Below, piece by piece: positions 51,987 to 61,180 of a DNA stretch of 64,000 bases. This stretch comes from an uncultured Oscillospiraceae bacterium. GTDB lineage: Bacteria; Bacillota; Clostridia; Oscillospirales; Oscillospiraceae. The DNA lies in assembly GCA_934589225.1 (NCBI GenBank), contig CAKTNS010000004.1, positions 52,410 to 116,409 on the forward strand, given 5' to 3'. The notes under the pieces were generated by a model, which ran no database searches, had not been told where the DNA came from, and saw nothing but the letters and a program-made list of their open reading frames with translations. Position numbers and translations under genes: made by a program. How positions within the stretch are numbered: the stretch's first letter is position 1; each line of letters opens with the position of its first letter.

Positions 51987-52031
51987 CTTGAAAAGGGGAT
52001 GCAAAAAGTTCTGAAATTTTATAAAAAACCA

Positions 52032-52061
52032 TTGCCAAGAGCTTCTGTTCTGTGATATAAT
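52032..52061 (+). promoter_or_regulatory. Promoter upstream of the MITE-like element
   Basis: TTGCCA (52032-52037), 18 bases, TATAAT (52056-52061). The element at 52072-52238 lies between it and the gene at 52257 and would be transcribed as part of the leader. Confidence 0.6.
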
Positions 52062-52071
52062 TTCTGCAATC

Positions 52072-52238
52072 TAAGGAAACTCTGAATAAATCGTCTGCGG
52101 CTGAGCGGCGAATCTTTTGCTCCCAGACTGCGGTTTGAAAAATGGGAAATACACAAAGTATTCCCTCATTTTCCAAACCTTGCCTGGAATCAAAATCTTT
52201 CGCCGTCAGCTCTTGCCGATTTAATCAGAGCTTCCCTA
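52072..52238. repeat. MITE-like element, copy 1
   Basis: About 167 bases with imperfect terminal inverted repeats (TAAGGAAACTCTGAATAAAT at the left end; the right end read on the other strand begins TAGGGAAGCTCTGATTAAAT). An internal TTTTCCAAACC/GGTTTGAAAAATG pairing is present. A second copy is at 53891-54056. It has no coding capacity. Confidence 0.85.
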
Positions 52239-52256
52239 AAGATAAAGAAAGGTGAG

Positions 52257-52871
52257 ATGATCATGTACGATATTGGAGATGTGTTTCATTCGGTGGATAC
52301 CCTGTTCCCCGCGTTGGGACTGCTGCTGGAAGGCGGTATTGTGCCCATGGTCAGCGTGGCCATTTATGTGTTTACGGCCCTGTCCATGCACACCATCGCC
52401 CAAAAGCGGGGCATTTCCTGTCCCTGGCTTGCTTGGATTCCGGTGGCCAACCTCTGGGTGCTGGGGTCGGTGTCTGACCAGTACCGGTATCTGACCCGGG
52501 GCCAGAGAAAGTGCAAGCGGATGTGGCTGCCCGCTTTGCAGGTGGGCACCGTGGTGCTGACCGGTGTGGTGCTGGCCGTGTTTGTCGCCATGATCGTGGC
52601 GGAATCCTTTGAGGGGGTCATGACCGCCCTGCTGCTGTTGATTCCCTTGAGCGTGGCGGGCCTGGCCGGTGCAATCATGCAGTTTATGGCCCTTTACGAT
52701 GTCTACGCCTCCTGCGACCCCAATAACGCCTCGCTGTATCTGGTGCTGTCGGTGTTCTTTACCTTCCTGCGGCCCATTTTCCTGTTCCTCTCCCGGGAAA
52801 AGGAGCTGGGCATGCCGCCCCGGAAGCAGCAGACGGATACCCCCTACGGGGAAAAACCCTTTGAAAATTGA
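52257..52871 (+). CDS. Unknown membrane protein
   Basis: I do not recognise a characterised family for this 204-residue protein. It has four likely membrane segments (about residues 22-43, 90-112, 119-146 and 158-176), with a conserved-looking cytosolic WLAWIPVANLWVLG segment around residue 57 that recalls small clostridial DUF5684-like proteins, and a polar C-terminal tail (KELGMPPRKQQTD). AAAGGTGAG precedes the ATG at 52257; a second in-frame ATG at 52263 is also possible. The gene sits alone between htpG and purC, preceded by a MITE-like element and followed by a terminator. Confidence 0.65.
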   Translation: MIMYDIGDVFHSVDTLFPALGLLLEGGIVPMVSVAIYVFTALSMHTIAQKRGISCPWLAWIPVANLWVLGSVSDQYRYLTRGQRKCKRMWLPALQVGTVVLTGVVLAVFVAMIVAESFEGVMTALLLLIPLSVAGLAGAIMQFMALYDVYASCDPNNASLYLVLSVFFTFLRPIFLFLSREKELGMPPRKQQTDTPYGEKPFEN

Positions 52872-52885
52872 CCAATCATTGACCA

Positions 52886-52919
52886 AAAACCGGGCCGCTC
52901 CCACAGGCGGCCCGGTTTT
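52886..52919 (+). terminator. Terminator of the membrane-protein gene
   Basis: AAAACCGGGCCGC and GCGGCCCGGTTTT form a long stem around a seven-base loop. Confidence 0.85.
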
Positions 52920-52976
52920 CTGGCAAAAGCCATAGAAACCGGGGTTCTTTCCGCAAAACTTTTGTCCAAGTACCCG

Positions 52977-53006
52977 TTGACAAACAGGGTGCGGATATTG
53001 TAGAAT
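52977..53006 (+). promoter_or_regulatory. Promoter of purC
   Basis: TTGACA (52977-52982), 18 bases, TAGAAT (53001-53006). The leader of about 100 bases to 53113 has GTAGA...TCTAC and GGG...CCCC pairings. It has a passing likeness to the 3' part of PRPP/ykkC-type riboswitches but lacks their 5' core. Confidence 0.55.
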
Positions 53007-53113
53007 TTGATGGTAGAGACGGAGGGTGTCTACGGGTGAAAGCCCCGGGCGGCTTTGTCCCTTTTTTGTTTTGTCCATTATTTTTTCTACCAGAAAAGGA
53101 GAACTGTTACATT

Positions 53114-53830
53114 ATGGAAAAGTTGGAGCAGCTGTACGAAGGAAAGGCAAAAAAAGTTTTCAAGACCGATGATCCTGAACTTCTGATCGTGGAATATAAG
53201 GACGATGCCACCGCCTTCAATGGCCTGAAGAAGGGCACCATTTCCGGCAAGGGCGTCATCAACAACGAGATGAGCAATCGCCTGATGCAGATGCTGGAAA
53301 AGAAGGGCATCCCCACCCACTTCGTCAAGGAGCTGGACAGCCGCCAGACTCTGGTGAAGAAGGTTTCCATCGTGCCTCTGGAGGTCATCGTCCGGAATAT
53401 TTCCGCCGGTTCCTTTGCCAAGCACTACGGCGTGGAGGAAGGCATTGTATTTGACCAGCCCACCATTGAGTTCTCCTATAAGAATGACGAGCTGGGCGAC
53501 CCCCTGCTGAACACCTATCACGCCCTGGCCCTGAAGCTGGCCACCCCGGAGGAGATCAAGACCATTGAGGACTACTCCTTCCGCATCAACGAGGCTCTGA
53601 AGGCCTTCTGGCTGACCTGCGGCGTGACCCTGGTGGACTTCAAGCTGGAGTTCGGCCGGCTGTCTGACGGCACCATCGTCCTGGCTGACGAGATCAGCCC
53701 CGACACCAGCCGCCTGTGGGACACCGAGACCCACGAGAAGCTGGACAAGGACCGCTTCCGCCGGGATCTGGGCGGCGTGGAAGAGGCTTACGCCGAGATC
53801 ATGCGCCGACTGGATGAGCATCTCAAGTAA
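53114..53830 (+). CDS. purC: Phosphoribosylaminoimidazole-succinocarboxamide synthase
   Basis: PurC joins CAIR and aspartate with ATP to make SAICAR in purine synthesis. The 238-residue protein has the family start LYEGKAKKVF, KDDATAFNG, VKKVSIVPLEVIVRN with substrate-binding Arg, GSFAKHYG and LVDFKLEFG and DEISPDTSRLWD. ATG 53114 matches the family N-terminus and has AAAGGAG at 53095-53101; a longer frame begins in the leader. Downstream a MITE-like element separates it from purA, so the two may be one or two transcripts. Confidence 0.97.
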   Translation: MEKLEQLYEGKAKKVFKTDDPELLIVEYKDDATAFNGLKKGTISGKGVINNEMSNRLMQMLEKKGIPTHFVKELDSRQTLVKKVSIVPLEVIVRNISAGSFAKHYGVEEGIVFDQPTIEFSYKNDELGDPLLNTYHALALKLATPEEIKTIEDYSFRINEALKAFWLTCGVTLVDFKLEFGRLSDGTIVLADEISPDTSRLWDTETHEKLDKDRFRRDLGGVEEAYAEIMRRLDEHLK

Positions 53831-53890
53831 GATTCATTTTTGGAAACTCCGGTGGGAAAAATCCCCGCCGGAGCTTCCGTGCGTATAAGT

Positions 53891-54056
53891 TAGGGGAAAC
53901 TCTGAATAAATCGCCTGCGGCTGAGCGGCGAATCTTTTGCCTCCAGACTGCGGTTTGAAAAATGGGAAATACACAAAGTATTCCCTCATTTTCCAAACCT
54001 TGCCTGGAACCAAAATCTTTCGCCGTCAGCTCTTGCCGATTTATTCAGAGCTTCCC
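53891..54056. repeat. MITE-like element, copy 2
   Basis: About 166 bases, same orientation and nearly the same sequence as 52072-52238. It fills the gap between purC and purA and ends about 45 bases before the purA start. Confidence 0.85.
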
Positions 54057-54101
54057 ATGAAAAAAAGACTCTATTTTTGTAACAAATCGGAGGATCACAT
54101 T

Positions 54102-55376
54102 ATGGGAAACTGCGCAATCGTTGGTATCAACTGGGGCGACGAAGGCAAGGGCCGGATGGTAGACCTGCTGACCCAGGACTACGATATTGTCGTCCGTTAC
54201 CAGGGCGGCGGCAACGCGGGACATACGGTCATCAATGAGTATGGCAAATTCGCCCTGCATCTGCTGCCCTCCGGCATTTTCCGCAAGGGCGTTGTCAACA
54301 TTCTGGGCAACGGCGTGGCCCTTGACCCGGAGAACCTGTGGAAGGAAATGGAGGAGGTTCGGTCCCAGGGCGTTTCCCTGACCCCCGAAAATCTGAAGAT
54401 TTCCGACAGAGCCGGCCTGCTGATGCCCTGGCACCGGCTGCTGGACGGCCTGGAGGAGGCCCGTCTGGCGGACAAGAAGTTCGGCTCCACCAAGCAGGGC
54501 ATTGCCCCCTTCTATGCGGACAAGTACGCCAAGAAGACGGTGCTGGCCGGTGAACTGCTGTACCCCGAGCACCTGAAGGAGCATCTGCAGGATTTGCTGG
54601 AGTGGAAGAACCTGACCCTTACCGGGGTCTACGGCGCGGAGCCCGTGACCATGGAAGAGCTGATGGCCTGGGTCAATGACTACTGCGAGAAGATCAAGCC
54701 CTTTGTGGAAGACACCGGCGTGTTCCTGCGGGATGCCCAGGAGTCCGGCAAGAAGATTTTGTTTGAGGCCCAGCTGGGCGCTCTGCGGGACCTGGACTAC
54801 GGCATCCACCCCTACACCACCTCTTCCAACCCCATTGCCGCCTATGCCCCCGTGGGCTCCGGCGCGCCCAATGTAAAGATCGACCAGGTGGTGGGCGTTG
54901 TGAAGGCCTATTCCAGCTGCGTGGGCGAAGGCCCCTTTACCTGCGAGTTCTTCGGCAAGGATGCGGACGACTTGCGGGAAGCGGGCTTTGAGTACGGCGC
55001 CAAGACCGGTCGTCCCCGCCGGGTGGGCCCCATCGACATCGTGGCCACCCGCTACGGTGTCCGCTGCCAGGGTGCCACCTCCATTGCCCTGACCAAAATG
55101 GACGTGATGGGCTATATGGATCGGATTCCCGTCTGCGCCCGGTATGAGCTGAACGGCGTGGAAACCGACGAGTTCCCCTTCCCCGCGGTGCTGGGAGAGG
55201 CCAAGCCGGTGCTGGAGTACCTCCCCGGCTGGCAGTGCGATATTTCCGGCTGCCGCACCTGGGAGGAGCTGCCGGAGAACGCCCGGAAGTATGTGGAATA
55301 CATTGAAGAAAAAGTGGGCTGCCACATTGGCTATGTGTCCGTAGGACCGGAGCGTGACAGCATCATCTACCGCTAA
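54102..55376 (+). CDS. purA: Adenylosuccinate synthase
   Basis: PurA makes adenylosuccinate from IMP, aspartate and GTP. The 424-residue protein has WGDEGKGRMVD (GTP-binding P-loop, residues about 11-21), QGGGNAGHTV, GSTKQGIAPFYADKYAKK, FEAQLGALRDLDYGIHPY and VGPERDSII at the C-terminus. ATG 54102 has GGAGG at 54089-54093; a longer open frame runs back into the MITE-like element. The FEAQLGALRDLDYG motif differs a little from E. coli (LFEGAQGTMLDIDHG), as in the Bacteroidetes/clostridial branch. purB follows 10 bases later. Confidence 0.96.
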   Translation: MGNCAIVGINWGDEGKGRMVDLLTQDYDIVVRYQGGGNAGHTVINEYGKFALHLLPSGIFRKGVVNILGNGVALDPENLWKEMEEVRSQGVSLTPENLKISDRAGLLMPWHRLLDGLEEARLADKKFGSTKQGIAPFYADKYAKKTVLAGELLYPEHLKEHLQDLLEWKNLTLTGVYGAEPVTMEELMAWVNDYCEKIKPFVEDTGVFLRDAQESGKKILFEAQLGALRDLDYGIHPYTTSSNPIAAYAPVGSGAPNVKIDQVVGVVKAYSSCVGEGPFTCEFFGKDADDLREAGFEYGAKTGRPRRVGPIDIVATRYGVRCQGATSIALTKMDVMGYMDRIPVCARYELNGVETDEFPFPAVLGEAKPVLEYLPGWQCDISGCRTWEELPENARKYVEYIEEKVGCHIGYVSVGPERDSIIYR

Positions 55377-55386
55377 GGAGGCCCCT

Positions 55387-56802
55387 ATGACAGACCGTTA
55401 TGAATCCCCGCTGTCCTCCCGATACGCTTCGGAATATATGCTGCACCTGTTCTCCCAGGATGTGCGCTATCAGACCTGGCGGAAGCTCTGGGTGAGCCTG
55501 GCCAAGGCCGAGCATGCCCTGGGCCTGAACATTACCCAGGAGCAGGTGGAGGAGCTGGAAGCCCACATTACGGATATTGACTATGCCGCCGCTGCCCAGC
55601 GGGAAAAGCAGGTGCGCCATGATGTGATGGCCCACGTCTACGCCTACGGCCTGGCGGCCCCCTCTGCCGCCGGCATCATCCACCTGGGCGCCACCTCCTG
55701 CTATGTGACCGACAACGCAGACATCGTGATCTACCGGGACGGCCTGCGCTATCTCCGGGGCGAGCTGCTGAAGGTCCTGGCCAATCTCCGGGAGTTTGCG
55801 GAAACCTATAAGGCCATGCCCACCCTGGGCTATACCCACTATCAGCCTGCCCAGCTGGTGACCGTCGGCAAGCGGGCCACCCTGTGGATGCAGGATCTGG
55901 TGGCGGACCTGGAAGAGCTGGACTTTGTCATTGACAATATGCGCTTCCTGGGCTGCCGGGGCACCACCGGCACCGAGGCCAGCTTCGTAGAGCTCTTTGA
56001 CGGCGACACCGCCAAAATTGACGAAATGAACCGGATGATCTCCGCCGACTTCGGCTTTGACAAGTGCTTTGCCGTCTGCGGCCAGACCTATCCCCGGAAG
56101 CTGGACAGCCGCATCCTCAATGTGCTCTCCTCCATCGCCCAGAGCTGCTACCGCATGGCCAACGACATCCGGCTGCTGCAGCACGACCGGCAGGTGGAAG
56201 AACCCTTTGAAAAGAATCAGATCGGCTCCTCCGCCATGCCCTATAAGCGCAACCCCATGCGCTGCGAGCGGATCTGCTCGCTGTCCCGGTATCTCATGGC
56301 CGACGCCCTGAATGCCCCCATGACCGCCTCCACCCAGTGGCTGGAGCGGACTCTGGACGACTCTGCCAACCGGCGGATCTCCCTGCCAGAGGGCTTCCTG
56401 TGTGCCGATGCCGTGCTGCGTCTGGCCCAGAACGTCACCGACGGCCTCCACGTCAATGAGAAGATCGTGGACCGCACCGTCCGGGAATACCTGCCCTTTA
56501 TGACCTCCGAGAACCTGATGATGGAGGGCGTCAAGCGGGGCGGCGACCGGCAGGAGCTCCACGAAATCATCCGCTCCTGCTCCATGGAAGCCACGGCCCG
56601 GATGAAAAACGGCGAAAGCTGCAATCTGTTGGAGCTGCTGTCCCAGCGGAAGGAATTCGGCATGACCCCCGCGGAAATGGAAGCGCTGCTGGAACCCAAG
56701 CTCTATGTGGGCCGCTGCCCGGAGCAGGTGGACGCATTCTTGAAGGGCATCCAGCCGCTGATTGCGGACGTGAAGCGGGAAACCGCGGAGATCAACCTAT
56801 AA
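55387..56802 (+). CDS. purB: Adenylosuccinate lyase
   Basis: PurB removes fumarate from adenylosuccinate and from SAICAR, thus acting at two steps of purine synthesis, one directly after PurC and one after PurA. The 471-residue fumarase-superfamily protein has SSRYASEYM at the N-terminus, LGATSCYVTDNAD, GYTHYQPAQLVTVGKR with the catalytic His, and the signature GSSAMPYKRNPMRCE (about residues 279-293) with the catalytic Ser. The start at 55387 follows AAGGAGG. Confidence 0.97.
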   Translation: MTDRYESPLSSRYASEYMLHLFSQDVRYQTWRKLWVSLAKAEHALGLNITQEQVEELEAHITDIDYAAAAQREKQVRHDVMAHVYAYGLAAPSAAGIIHLGATSCYVTDNADIVIYRDGLRYLRGELLKVLANLREFAETYKAMPTLGYTHYQPAQLVTVGKRATLWMQDLVADLEELDFVIDNMRFLGCRGTTGTEASFVELFDGDTAKIDEMNRMISADFGFDKCFAVCGQTYPRKLDSRILNVLSSIAQSCYRMANDIRLLQHDRQVEEPFEKNQIGSSAMPYKRNPMRCERICSLSRYLMADALNAPMTASTQWLERTLDDSANRRISLPEGFLCADAVLRLAQNVTDGLHVNEKIVDRTVREYLPFMTSENLMMEGVKRGGDRQELHEIIRSCSMEATARMKNGESCNLLELLSQRKEFGMTPAEMEALLEPKLYVGRCPEQVDAFLKGIQPLIADVKRETAEINL

Positions 56803-56817
56803 ACGGAGGGAACCTCA

Positions 56818-58356
56818 TTGGAAAAAATTCTGGTTTTGGACTTTGGCGGACAGTATAACCAGCTGATCGCCCGCCGTGTCCGGGATCTCCACGTCTACGC
56901 GGAGATCGAACAATACGATGCGATCACCCCCCAGGAGATCAAGGACCGGGGCTATAAGGGCATTATCTTCACCGGCGGCCCCAATAGCGTCTATGATATG
57001 TCCTCTCCCCACTATGACCCGGAGGTTTTGAAGCTGGGCATTCCCGTTCTGGGCATTTGCTACGGCTGCCAGCTCACCGCCTGGATGGCCGGCGGCTCCG
57101 TCATCACCGCCGAGACCTCCGAGTACGGCAAAATCAAGCTGAACCTGAAAAAAACCGGCTCCAAGCTGTTCCAGGACGTGCCCGCCGAGAGCATTGTCTG
57201 GATGAGCCATACGGACCGCATTGAGCAGCTGCCCCAGGGCTTTGAAGTTACCGCCTCCACCGATAACTGCCCCGTGGCCGCCATGGAAAACGAGGCAGCG
57301 GGCATTTACGCGGTGCAGTACCACCCGGAAGTTACCCACAGCCAGTTCGGCAACCAGATGCTGCGGAACTTCCTGTATAACGTGTGCCTGTGTAAGGGTG
57401 ACTGGCAGATGGATTCCTTCATTGAGGATACCGTCAAAGCCCTGAGAGACCGCATCGGGGATAAGAAGGTCATTCTGGGCCTTTCCGGCGGCGTGGACTC
57501 CTCCGTGGCCGCGGGGCTTATCAGCCGGGCCGTGGGCGACCAGCTGACCTGCGTCTTCGTGGACCAGGGCCTCATGCGTAAGGACGAGGGCGACTTCGTG
57601 GAAAAGACCTTCACCAGCCTCTTTGATATGCACTTCGTCCGGGTCAACTGCCAGGAGCATTTCCTGGAGTGCCTGAAGGGCGTGGTAGACCCGGAGCAGA
57701 AGCGGAAGATCATCGGCACCGAGTTCTATAAAGTCTTCTGGGACGAGGTCCGCCGCCAGGGCGGCCAGGATGCCTTCTTCGCCCAGGGTACCATCTACCC
57801 CGACTGCATCGAGTCCGGCAAGGGCAACGCCGATAAGATCAAGACCCACCATAACAAGGTCAAAATGCCCGAGGACGTGAAGTTCCTGGACATCATCGAG
57901 CCCCTGGCCAGCCTCTTTAAAGACGAGGTCCGCCGGGTAGGCGAGCAGCTGGGCATCCCCCACGAGCTGGTCTGGCGGCAGCCCTTCCCCGGCCCCGGCC
58001 TGGGCGTGCGCATCATCGGCGAGATCACCGCCGAGAAGGTCAAGATCCTCCAGGAAGCCGACTGGGTGCTTCGGGACGAAATGGCCAAAAACGGCTACGA
58101 AAGCCAGATGGCCCAGTTCTTCTGCGTCCTGCCCGGTGTCAGCACCGTGGGCGTCATGGGCGACCACAGAACCTACGACCACCTCCTGGCCATCCGCGCC
58201 GTCACCACCGACGACTTCATGACCGCCGACTGGGCCCGCATCCCCTACGACATCCTGGCCACCGTCTCCAACCGCATCACCAACGAAGTAAAACACATCA
58301 ACCGGGTGGTCTACGACGTCACCAGCAAACCCCCGGCAACGGTGGAGTGGGAATAA
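56818..58356 (+). CDS. guaA: GMP synthase (glutamine-hydrolysing)
   Basis: GuaA turns XMP into GMP with ATP and glutamine. The 512-residue protein starts EKILVLDFGGQYNQLIARR and has a class I amidotransferase domain with the nucleophile Cys in LGICYGCQ (about residue 80) and His/Glu in YHPEVTHS, then the PP-loop ATPase GLSGGVDSSVAAGL (about residues 220-233) and the C-terminal dimer domain (RPFPGPGLGVRI-like, here RQPFPGPGLGVRIIG). The start is TTG at 56818 with ACGGAGGG upstream. It ends the purine cluster. The AT-rich island begins right after it, and guaA 3' ends are known integration points. Confidence 0.97.
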   Translation: MEKILVLDFGGQYNQLIARRVRDLHVYAEIEQYDAITPQEIKDRGYKGIIFTGGPNSVYDMSSPHYDPEVLKLGIPVLGICYGCQLTAWMAGGSVITAETSEYGKIKLNLKKTGSKLFQDVPAESIVWMSHTDRIEQLPQGFEVTASTDNCPVAAMENEAAGIYAVQYHPEVTHSQFGNQMLRNFLYNVCLCKGDWQMDSFIEDTVKALRDRIGDKKVILGLSGGVDSSVAAGLISRAVGDQLTCVFVDQGLMRKDEGDFVEKTFTSLFDMHFVRVNCQEHFLECLKGVVDPEQKRKIIGTEFYKVFWDEVRRQGGQDAFFAQGTIYPDCIESGKGNADKIKTHHNKVKMPEDVKFLDIIEPLASLFKDEVRRVGEQLGIPHELVWRQPFPGPGLGVRIIGEITAEKVKILQEADWVLRDEMAKNGYESQMAQFFCVLPGVSTVGVMGDHRTYDHLLAIRAVTTDDFMTADWARIPYDILATVSNRITNEVKHINRVVYDVTSKPPATVEWE

Positions 58357-58432
58357 AAAATCCGTGATGCTCGGGGCGAAAAAGCCCTAAGGAAATCACA
58401 ACTTTTTGATTTGCTACATCTGGTTTGATAGC

Positions 58433-58478
58433 AAAAACCTCTGCTGCAATCCCAATTGGGGGGCGGCAGAGGTTTTTT
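58433..58478 (+). terminator. Terminator at the left edge of the island
   Basis: AAAAACCTCTGC and GCAGAGGTTTTTT enclose a loop containing CCCAATTGGG; it follows guaA by about 75 bases. Confidence 0.85.
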
Positions 58479-58598
58479 ATATTGTGCATTAAAAGGTGCA
58501 ACGTTAAGACAACAAAAATATATGCGCATGTGCGAGCTGGTATTGCAATTATTCGAGTTTTAGAATATAATATTACTGCTAAAATTGGAGGTATGGCT

Positions 58599-59669
58599 AT
58601 GGAATTTATGTCAGCAAGAGAAGCGGCTAGTAAATGGGGCATTTCCCAAAGGCGAGTTGCTGTACTGTGCTCTGAAAGCCGAATTGATAATGCTACTATG
58701 GTCGGAAATGTTTGGATTATACCTGTTACGGCAGAAAAGCCGATTGATGCAAGAATTACCCGCTATTTACAAAATGAAAGTAAAAAGGTTAAACCTTTTT
58801 TGAAATGGGCTGGTGGTAAAGGGCAGCTTCTTGCTGAAATTGAAAAATACTATCCTTTTGAAGATGGAAGAATTACGAAATATGCAGAGCCGTTTATTGG
58901 TGGCGGTGCTGTGTTATTTGACATACTGAGCAAATATGATTTAAAAGAAGTGTATATCAGTGATATTAACGCTGAGCTTATTAACACCTATTGTATTATT
59001 CGAGATGACATAGATTCGCTTGTTCATATGCTAATGGCTATGCAGAGAGACTTTCTCCCGATGGATACAGAGTACCGTAAACTTTACTACATGGCAAAGC
59101 GTGAACGCTTTAATGATTTGAAAGTAAACGGCAACGAGGATGAGAACATCGAAAAGGCAGCACTTATGGTTTTCCTTAATAAGACCTGCTTTAATGGTTT
59201 GTTTCGTGTCAACAAAAAGGGCCTATTTAATGTCCCTATGGGGGCTTATAAAACCCCAATGATTTGCGATGAGGAAAATCTGCGAGCAGTATCCGAAAAG
59301 CTCCAAAATGTTGAAATTGTTTGCGGTGATTATAGAGCATCCGCAGACTTTGTTGATGAAAACACTTTTGTTTACTTCGATCCGCCGTATCGTCCTATTA
59401 CTGATACCGCAAGCTTTACGTCCTATACAGAAAACCTATTTAATGACGAAGAACAGATTGAGCTTGCAAAGTTCGTTGATGATATGCACAGAAAAGGCGC
59501 AAAGGTTGTAATCAGTAATTCTGATCCCAAAAACTCAAATACAGAAGATGATTTCTTTGATAATATTTACTCTGCTCTTAAAATAAAACGTGTTGAAGCA
59601 ACACGAATGATTAACTGCAACAGTGAAGCGAGAGGTAAGATTAAAGAATTGCTCATTAGCAACTTTTGA
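58599..59669 (+). CDS. Dam/DpnM-type DNA adenine methyltransferase with N-terminal helix-turn-helix
   Basis: The 356-residue protein methylates adenine, by family most likely in GATC. The D12-class methylase starts at about residue 65: FLKWAGGKGQLL (SAM-binding motif I), EPFIGGGAVLFD, YISDINAELIN and the catalytic DPPYRP (motif IV, about residue 262). The first 55 residues (SAREAASKWGISQRRVAVLC) look like an excisionase/MerR-type helix-turn-helix that is not present in classic DpnM, which suggests DNA binding or autoregulation. GGAGGT at 58587-58592 favours ATG 58599 over ATG 58593. It is the first gene of the restriction operon; its stop overlaps the region before the TIR gene. Confidence 0.9.
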   Translation: MEFMSAREAASKWGISQRRVAVLCSESRIDNATMVGNVWIIPVTAEKPIDARITRYLQNESKKVKPFLKWAGGKGQLLAEIEKYYPFEDGRITKYAEPFIGGGAVLFDILSKYDLKEVYISDINAELINTYCIIRDDIDSLVHMLMAMQRDFLPMDTEYRKLYYMAKRERFNDLKVNGNEDENIEKAALMVFLNKTCFNGLFRVNKKGLFNVPMGAYKTPMICDEENLRAVSEKLQNVEIVCGDYRASADFVDENTFVYFDPPYRPITDTASFTSYTENLFNDEEQIELAKFVDDMHRKGAKVVISNSDPKNSNTEDDFFDNIYSALKIKRVEATRMINCNSEARGKIKELLISNF

Positions 59670-59683
59670 TGGAGGAAAAGAAA

Positions 59684-60286
59684 ATGAGCTACGAGTACGA
59701 TGTTGCATTGTCTTTTGCAGGAGAAGACAGAGAATTTGTAGAAGATTGCGCGGAAATTTTACGTTCGTTAAATATTAATGTTTTTTATGACAACTACGAA
59801 AAAGAGGTATTGCTTGGGAAAAATTTATACAGTTATTTAGCAGATGTCTACCAAAATAGAGCGCGCTTTGCCGCTGTTTTTGTTTCAGAATCATATAAGA
59901 AAGGAAGGTGGACAAATCACGAAATTGAGTATATAACTGCACGAAAATTTACACAATATGAAGAATATCTTTTGCCTGTAAAGCTTGATGAAACCGAATT
60001 GAACGAAATACCATTAACAACAGGTTATTTGCAGGGAAAGAGTCCAGTAGAAGTTGCGATTACAATTGCTAAGAAAATCAACAGCAAACTAGATGTAGAC
60101 TTAATGCTTTCTGAATTAAAATACTATCTCCCTGATTACGAAATAGATATTATCGGCAGTGAAGTTTCTTTCAAGTGCGAGCAAGAAGATTTTTATGCTG
60201 AATATCCCATTGGCCTTATGATGGAATTATATCGCCAAGATTTAATTGAAAGAGCATTCGTACTACCGGCTATTGTACCGAATTAA
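59684..60286 (+). CDS. TIR-domain protein inside the restriction operon
   Basis: The 200-residue protein starts with a TIR domain (about residues 1-130): YDVALSFAGEDREFVEDCAE (BB/AA region), then INVFYDNYEKEVLLGKNLYS with the conserved Glu region that is catalytic in NAD-cleaving TIR proteins, then AAVFVSESYKKGRWTNHEIE. The last 70 residues (from LDVDLMLSELKYYLPDYEID) are an unrecognised domain. ATG 59684 is supported by GGAGG at 59671-59675. It lies between the methylase and DpnII-like nuclease genes and is co-directional. TIR proteins serve in many abortive-infection systems as NADases; a role as the effector or sensor in this system is inferred. Confidence 0.86.
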   Translation: MSYEYDVALSFAGEDREFVEDCAEILRSLNINVFYDNYEKEVLLGKNLYSYLADVYQNRARFAAVFVSESYKKGRWTNHEIEYITARKFTQYEEYLLPVKLDETELNEIPLTTGYLQGKSPVEVAITIAKKINSKLDVDLMLSELKYYLPDYEIDIIGSEVSFKCEQEDFYAEYPIGLMMELYRQDLIERAFVLPAIVPN

Positions 60287-60301
60287 TAGGAGAAGTTATT
60301 T

Positions 60302-61180
60302 ATGAACAGAAATTTTAGTACTTGGCTTTCTGGTTTTCGTGACAGCATTGCTGATTACGGCTATTACATTGATTTTAATAAAATCCATCGTAATGTCGAT
60401 GATATTAAGGTTGAGCTTTATATTCTCAACTCACTTATTGGCTCTAAAAATATAAAAGAGAATTTCAAAGCGTTAATTAAAAAATATCCCGAAACACTGA
60501 AATGTATTCCGTTACTGCTTGCGGTTAGAGCAAATGAAATTTATTGCCAAGATGAAAACGGCGGTTATACGTATCAGTTTAACTTTTGTAAATATCCGCC
60601 CAATAGTCATGTTCACTATGAACGATACGCATATTTTATGGAGCATACAGGCCTTTTTGATTTGCTTGAAAATCACATCATCAATAACCTTGTGGACTAT
60701 GCGACTGGCGTTGAAACCGGCCTCGATTCCAATGGTCGTAAAAATCGTGGCGGTCATTTGATGGAGGATTTGGTAGAAAGCTTCATAAAAAAGGCTGGCT
60801 TTGAAAAGAATGTAAACTATTTCAAAGAGATGTACATACACCAAATTACCGATAAATGGGAGATTGATCTCTCCGCTATTTCCAATCAAGGTAAGATGGA
60901 AAAACGTTTCGATTTCGTTGTCAAGACACCTACGATGATTTACGGAATTGAAACGAACTTCTATGGTAGCGGTGGCAGTAAGCTAAACGAAACCGCTCGC
61001 AGTTACAAAACGCTTGCATTGGAAACTGATACCATAGATGGGTTTACATTTGTTTGGTTTACCGATGGAAAAGGTTGGACAAGCGCAAAAAACAATCTCG
61101 AAGAAACTTTCGATGTTATGCAGCACATTTACAACATCAAAGACTTGGAAGATGGTGTAATGAACGAGGTTTTTAAATAA
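60302..61180 (+). CDS. DpnII/MboI-type restriction endonuclease
   Basis: The 292-residue protein matches the DpnII family (cuts unmethylated GATC): GVETGLDSNGRKNRGGHLMEDLVE (positions 60707-60778), KRFDFVV with the metal Asp and MIYGIETNFYGSGGSKLNE with the Glu region of the nuclease core, then TARSYKTLA. It has no signal or membrane segment. The ATG at 60302 follows AGGAGAAG, and its stop overlaps the next methylase start (TAATG). Length agrees with DpnII (about 288). Cutting of GATC is inferred from family and context. Confidence 0.88.
   Translation: MNRNFSTWLSGFRDSIADYGYYIDFNKIHRNVDDIKVELYILNSLIGSKNIKENFKALIKKYPETLKCIPLLLAVRANEIYCQDENGGYTYQFNFCKYPPNSHVHYERYAYFMEHTGLFDLLENHIINNLVDYATGVETGLDSNGRKNRGGHLMEDLVESFIKKAGFEKNVNYFKEMYIHQITDKWEIDLSAISNQGKMEKRFDFVVKTPTMIYGIETNFYGSGGSKLNETARSYKTLALETDTIDGFTFVWFTDGKGWTSAKNNLEETFDVMQHIYNIKDLEDGVMNEVFK

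Noticed and set aside
53007..53113. PRPP or other purine riboswitch before purC
   Set aside because: Only a short GGG...AAAGCCC likeness exists; the conserved 5' core is missing and no terminator is clear.
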